Translations under genes and position numbers: made by a program
Notes under the pieces: model-generated
Told to the model about the DNA's origin: nothing
Seen by the model: only the letters and a program-made list of their open reading frames with translations
Databases searched by the model: none
In this document: piece by piece, positions 61,238 to 64,000 of the stretch
Layout: every line of letters starts with the position of its first letter
How positions within the stretch are numbered: the first letter of the stretch is position 1
Source: an uncultured Clostridia bacterium
GTDB taxonomy: Bacteria; Bacillota; Clostridia; CAKSNL01; HGM11501
Assembly (NCBI GenBank): GCA_934476235.1
Contig: CAKSNL010000005.1
Span: 1-64,000 of the forward strand
DNA: 64,000 nucleotides
Reading direction: 5' to 3'

Positions 61238-64000
61238 ATGATATTAAAAAGCATTACAATGCAGGGGTTTAAGTCCTTTGCCGATAAAACTAAAATAGAG
61301 CTTGACGGGAACGTGTGCGCTATCGTCGGACCTAACGGAAGCGGAAAGAGCAATATTTCCGACGCTATCTTGTGGGTTTTGGGCGAACAGAGCGCGAAAA
61401 CTCTGCGCGGCAGTAAAATGGAGGACGTTATTTTTACGGGAACGCCCAAAAGAAAGCCGAGCGGATTTGCCGAGGTGACGCTGACACTTGATAACACCGG
61501 GCATCTTTTGCCGGTGGACTATGACGAGGTAGCGTTCACAAGAAGAGTTTACCGTTCCGGCGAAGGCGAGTATTTTATCAATAAGACCCCCTGCCGGCTT
61601 AAGGATATCCATGAAATGCTGATGGATACCGGAATGGGACGCGACGGATACAGTATCATCGGTCAGGGAAAGATCGACCAGATACTTTATGCCAACCCGG
61701 AGGACAGAAGGTCCATGTTCGAGGAGGCGTCCGGCATTTCCAAATATAAATACAGAAAAGCCGAGGCAACGAGAAAGCTTGACAAGACCAATGATAATAT
61801 CATAAGAATAAAGGACATTGTCGCGGAGCTTGAAAACCAGATAGGACCTTTGAAAGAGCAGTCGGAGAAGGCGCAGCGCTTTTTGGTACTGTCGGATGAG
61901 CTTAAGGAGCTTGAAGTCACCGCTTTTGTAAATTCAATTGAAAAAAATAAAAGTGCATGCGACAAGGCGGAAAATAACTATGCCGACATCAAGGCGGAGT
62001 TTGACAAGGCAAAGGCATTTTCGGAGGCAAACGAGAAGACGATCGAGGCATATTATGAAGAAAAAAAGCTTTTTGATTCAAGCCTTGAAAAGATTAAAAA
62101 CGAAGCTTCGGAAATCATTGTCGAGATCACAAAAAAAGAGTCTGAGATAACGCTTAAGACAAGCACGATAGAAAATATCGGGATTAATATAACGAGACTG
62201 TCCGATGAGATAGGCAAGCTCAGGGAAGAAAATTCTGCCCGGTCGGTCGAAGAAGCGGAAAAGGCGGTATTTGACGCTAAGGAGAAAAAGGAAAACCTTA
62301 TCCGCGAGCTCAATGCAATGAATGTGGCTTTACTTCGCGAGAAAACGGAGGAGCTTTCTCACAGGACTGCGAAAAAAGCCGCGTATACCGATTCGGTCGC
62401 CGCGGCGATTGAGGGCAAGACCGGAAGGCTTGAATCGTTTGACGTTATTGCGGACGAGCAGAGCAAGCGCTTAAATTCCATTTCCCGTGAGACGGACGAA
62501 ATGGAAAAAGCGGTGAAGGCTGACGAGGAGGAAATTGCAGCCTTTAATGCGGAAAAGGAAAAGAGAGAAAAGCAGGGCGAGGAGTATTTAAAAGTAAAAA
62601 ATGACATGACGGGCGCATATTCCGCGCTCTTGTCGGAGCTTGACGCGCTTAAGGAAAAGTACAATGCCGAAAGCAAAAAATCGTCGGAATGTTCGTCCCG
62701 CCTTAAGTTTCTTACGGAGCTTGAAAAGGAAATGGACGGATACTCCGGCGCGGTTAAAAGCGTTATCGAAAACAAGAGCCTTAAGGGTATCCGCGGCGTG
62801 TTGTCCGAACTTATACATGTGGAATCCAAGTACATTCCGGCGATTGAGGCAGCGCTCGGCGGTTCGATGCAGAACATCGTCACGGTGACGGATTCGGACT
62901 CGCGCGAGGCGATAAATTACTTAAAATCTAAGGGCAAGGGAAGGGCGACCTTTCTGCCGCTTAACATAATCCGCCCGCGCTCGCTGGATAAAATTTCGCA
63001 CCCGGGATTTTTAGGCGCCGTGTCAGATTTTGTCGACTGCGACGAGGATATAAGACCGGCGGTTTTGAACCTTCTGGGAAATGTTGCTTTATGTGACAGC
63101 TTTGATAATGCGATAGGCTTATTTAAAAAGCAGAACGGCAAGGTGAAGATTGTCACGCTTTCCGGCGAGTACATAAATTCCGGCGGTGCCGTTACGGGCG
63201 GAAGCATGAGCAAGATACGCGGACTTTTGTCGAGAAAGCAGGAAATTTTATCGCTGACCGAGGAGCAGAAGGAGCTTAACACACTTTTAAGGAAAATCGA
63301 TTCCGGGATTGATAAAAAGAACGGAACCGTAGTGAAAATGCAGAGCGATGCGAATGAATTAAGCGAGAAGATTCAGCTTAATAAAAACGCGCTTTCCGAC
63401 ACATTATATAAAATACAGGCAAAGGAAAGCATACTCCGGAGCAAAAGGGCTAGGTTTGACGAGCTTTCGGAGGCGAAAAGAGAGCTTGTATACAGTCTTG
63501 ACAACCGCGATAAGGCAAAGGAGGAACTGAAAAAATCCATTGCCGAGTCCAAAGAGGAGCTCGAAAACGAAAAAGAGGAGCTTAAAAAGCTCACGGCGGA
63601 GCTTGAAAAGTCAAGGGCGGAACTTGACGAAATGAATAACGCGAGAGTTGAAAAGACCATGGAGATAAATAATGCATCAAAGGATATCGAAATGTACTTT
63701 AACGCGCTCCAGTCGGCACGCGCGGGAGCGGATTCAAGGCGTGCTCTTGCCGAGTCGAAGGCTCTTGAGATTGAAAAGTATAAGTCCGATGAAGAAACGG
63801 TAAAAAAAGAGATAGAGCTTATCGGCGAGCATATTATAAACCTTAAGAACCAGCATGAGTCAAAGCTTTCCGAGCTTGAGGCGAAGAAGGACGAATTTTC
63901 GTCCCGCGATTTTAACACCGCTAAGTTGAGGGAGGAAAATAAGGCAATACAGGAAAAGGTTATTTCTCTTGCACAGGAAATGACAAAGCTTCAGGGTAAG
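61238..64000 (+). CDS. smc: Chromosome segregation protein SMC (5' part, runs off the window)
   Basis: 921 codons are present without a stop. The N terminus has the ATP-binding GPNGSGKSN (near residue 32) and the Q-loop GQGKIDQ. Two long coiled coils flank the hinge (about 515-640, GVLSELIHVESKYIPAIEAAL...). It condenses and segregates chromosomes with ScpA/B. It follows ftsH; the rnc gene that often precedes smc is not here. The ATG at 61238 has GGGGA upstream at an unusually long spacing (about 12 nt). Confidence 0.95.
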   Translation, partial: MILKSITMQGFKSFADKTKIELDGNVCAIVGPNGSGKSNISDAILWVLGEQSAKTLRGSKMEDVIFTGTPKRKPSGFAEVTLTLDNTGHLLPVDYDEVAFTRRVYRSGEGEYFINKTPCRLKDIHEMLMDTGMGRDGYSIIGQGKIDQILYANPEDRRSMFEEASGISKYKYRKAEATRKLDKTNDNIIRIKDIVAELENQIGPLKEQSEKAQRFLVLSDELKELEVTAFVNSIEKNKSACDKAENNYADIKAEFDKAKAFSEANEKTIEAYYEEKKLFDSSLEKIKNEASEIIVEITKKESEITLKTSTIENIGINITRLSDEIGKLREENSARSVEEAEKAVFDAKEKKENLIRELNAMNVALLREKTEELSHRTAKKAAYTDSVAAAIEGKTGRLESFDVIADEQSKRLNSISRETDEMEKAVKADEEEIAAFNAEKEKREKQGEEYLKVKNDMTGAYSALLSELDALKEKYNAESKKSSECSSRLKFLTELEKEMDGYSGAVKSVIENKSLKGIRGVLSELIHVESKYIPAIEAALGGSMQNIVTVTDSDSREAINYLKSKGKGRATFLPLNIIRPRSLDKISHPGFLGAVSDFVDCDEDIRPAVLNLLGNVALCDSFDNAIGLFKKQNGKVKIVTLSGEYINSGGAVTGGSMSKIRGLLSRKQEILSLTEEQKELNTLLRKIDSGIDKKNGTVVKMQSDANELSEKIQLNKNALSDTLYKIQAKESILRSKRARFDELSEAKRELVYSLDNRDKAKEELKKSIAESKEELENEKEELKKLTAELEKSRAELDEMNNARVEKTMEINNASKDIEMYFNALQSARAGADSRRALAESKALEIEKYKSDEETVKKEIELIGEHIINLKNQHESKLSELEAKKDEFSSRDFNTAKLREENKAIQEKVISLAQEMTKLQGK

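Noticed and set aside
1..64000. CRISPR arrays, rRNA genes, other tRNAs
   Set aside because: I saw no regularly spaced repeats, no rRNA sequence and only one tRNA-like fold.

Overview
The window looks like a chromosome segment of an anaerobic, spore-lineage Clostridia (Bacillota), probably a gut or rumen-type carbohydrate degrader. Evidence: strong AGGAGG ribosome-binding sites, frequent TTG starts, consensus TTGACA-17-TATAAT promoters, CwlD, the anaerobic-type HemZ, a glycyl radical enzyme with its activase, a PaaK/ACT pair and typical Firmicutes housekeeping clusters. Species cannot be read from the sequence. Strand use is mixed in the first 44 kb and almost wholly plus after that.

1-2.3 kb is an AT-rich accessory block on the minus strand: the start of a C5 cytosine methyltransferase, an overlapping XRE regulator, a secreted protein of unknown function, a DUF6809-like protein and a TnpV-like transposon protein. 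It ends at an orphan terminator and a hairpin-rich non-coding segment.

2.4-31.2 kb is mainly sugar metabolism. (a) An AraC regulator faces an operon of enolase-superfamily dehydratase, SDR dehydrogenase, cytoplasmic GH10 xylanase and RraA-like aldolase; together these could release a pentose, oxidise it, dehydrate it and cleave it (a Dahms-like route, inferred). (b) A small yfcE-ogt-tag DNA-repair group and tRNA-Ser(GGA) follow. (c) A GH39-like and a GH110-like glycosidase lie beside a PBP-sensor/LuxR-type-HTH regulator, which diverges from an mglBAC sugar importer carrying an extra InlB-repeat membrane protein. (d) An AraC-type response regulator, thioredoxin and a MATE exporter follow. (e) 23.4-31.2 kb is the most unusual part: a TIM-barrel epimerase/Gfo-Idh dehydrogenase fusion, a glycyl radical activase, a glycyl radical enzyme lacking the usual Cys-x-Glu active site, a bicupin, a type I phosphomannose isomerase and an AraC regulator.

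31.2-44 kb holds a divergent thymidylate synthase, AzlCD, GTP-PEP carboxykinase, a long imperfect palindrome, an MFS transporter, then cwlD-radA-ABC exporter-citrate synthase, with an ACT protein and phenylacetate-CoA ligase on the opposite strand.

44-64 kb is core housekeeping on the plus strand: phosphoesterase-recJ-apt-rel-MBL-hemZ; a small coiled-coil protein, an LCP protein, a cyclophilin lipoprotein and gap; then yybS-rplI-dnaB-tilS-hpt-ftsH-smc, with smc running off the right edge.
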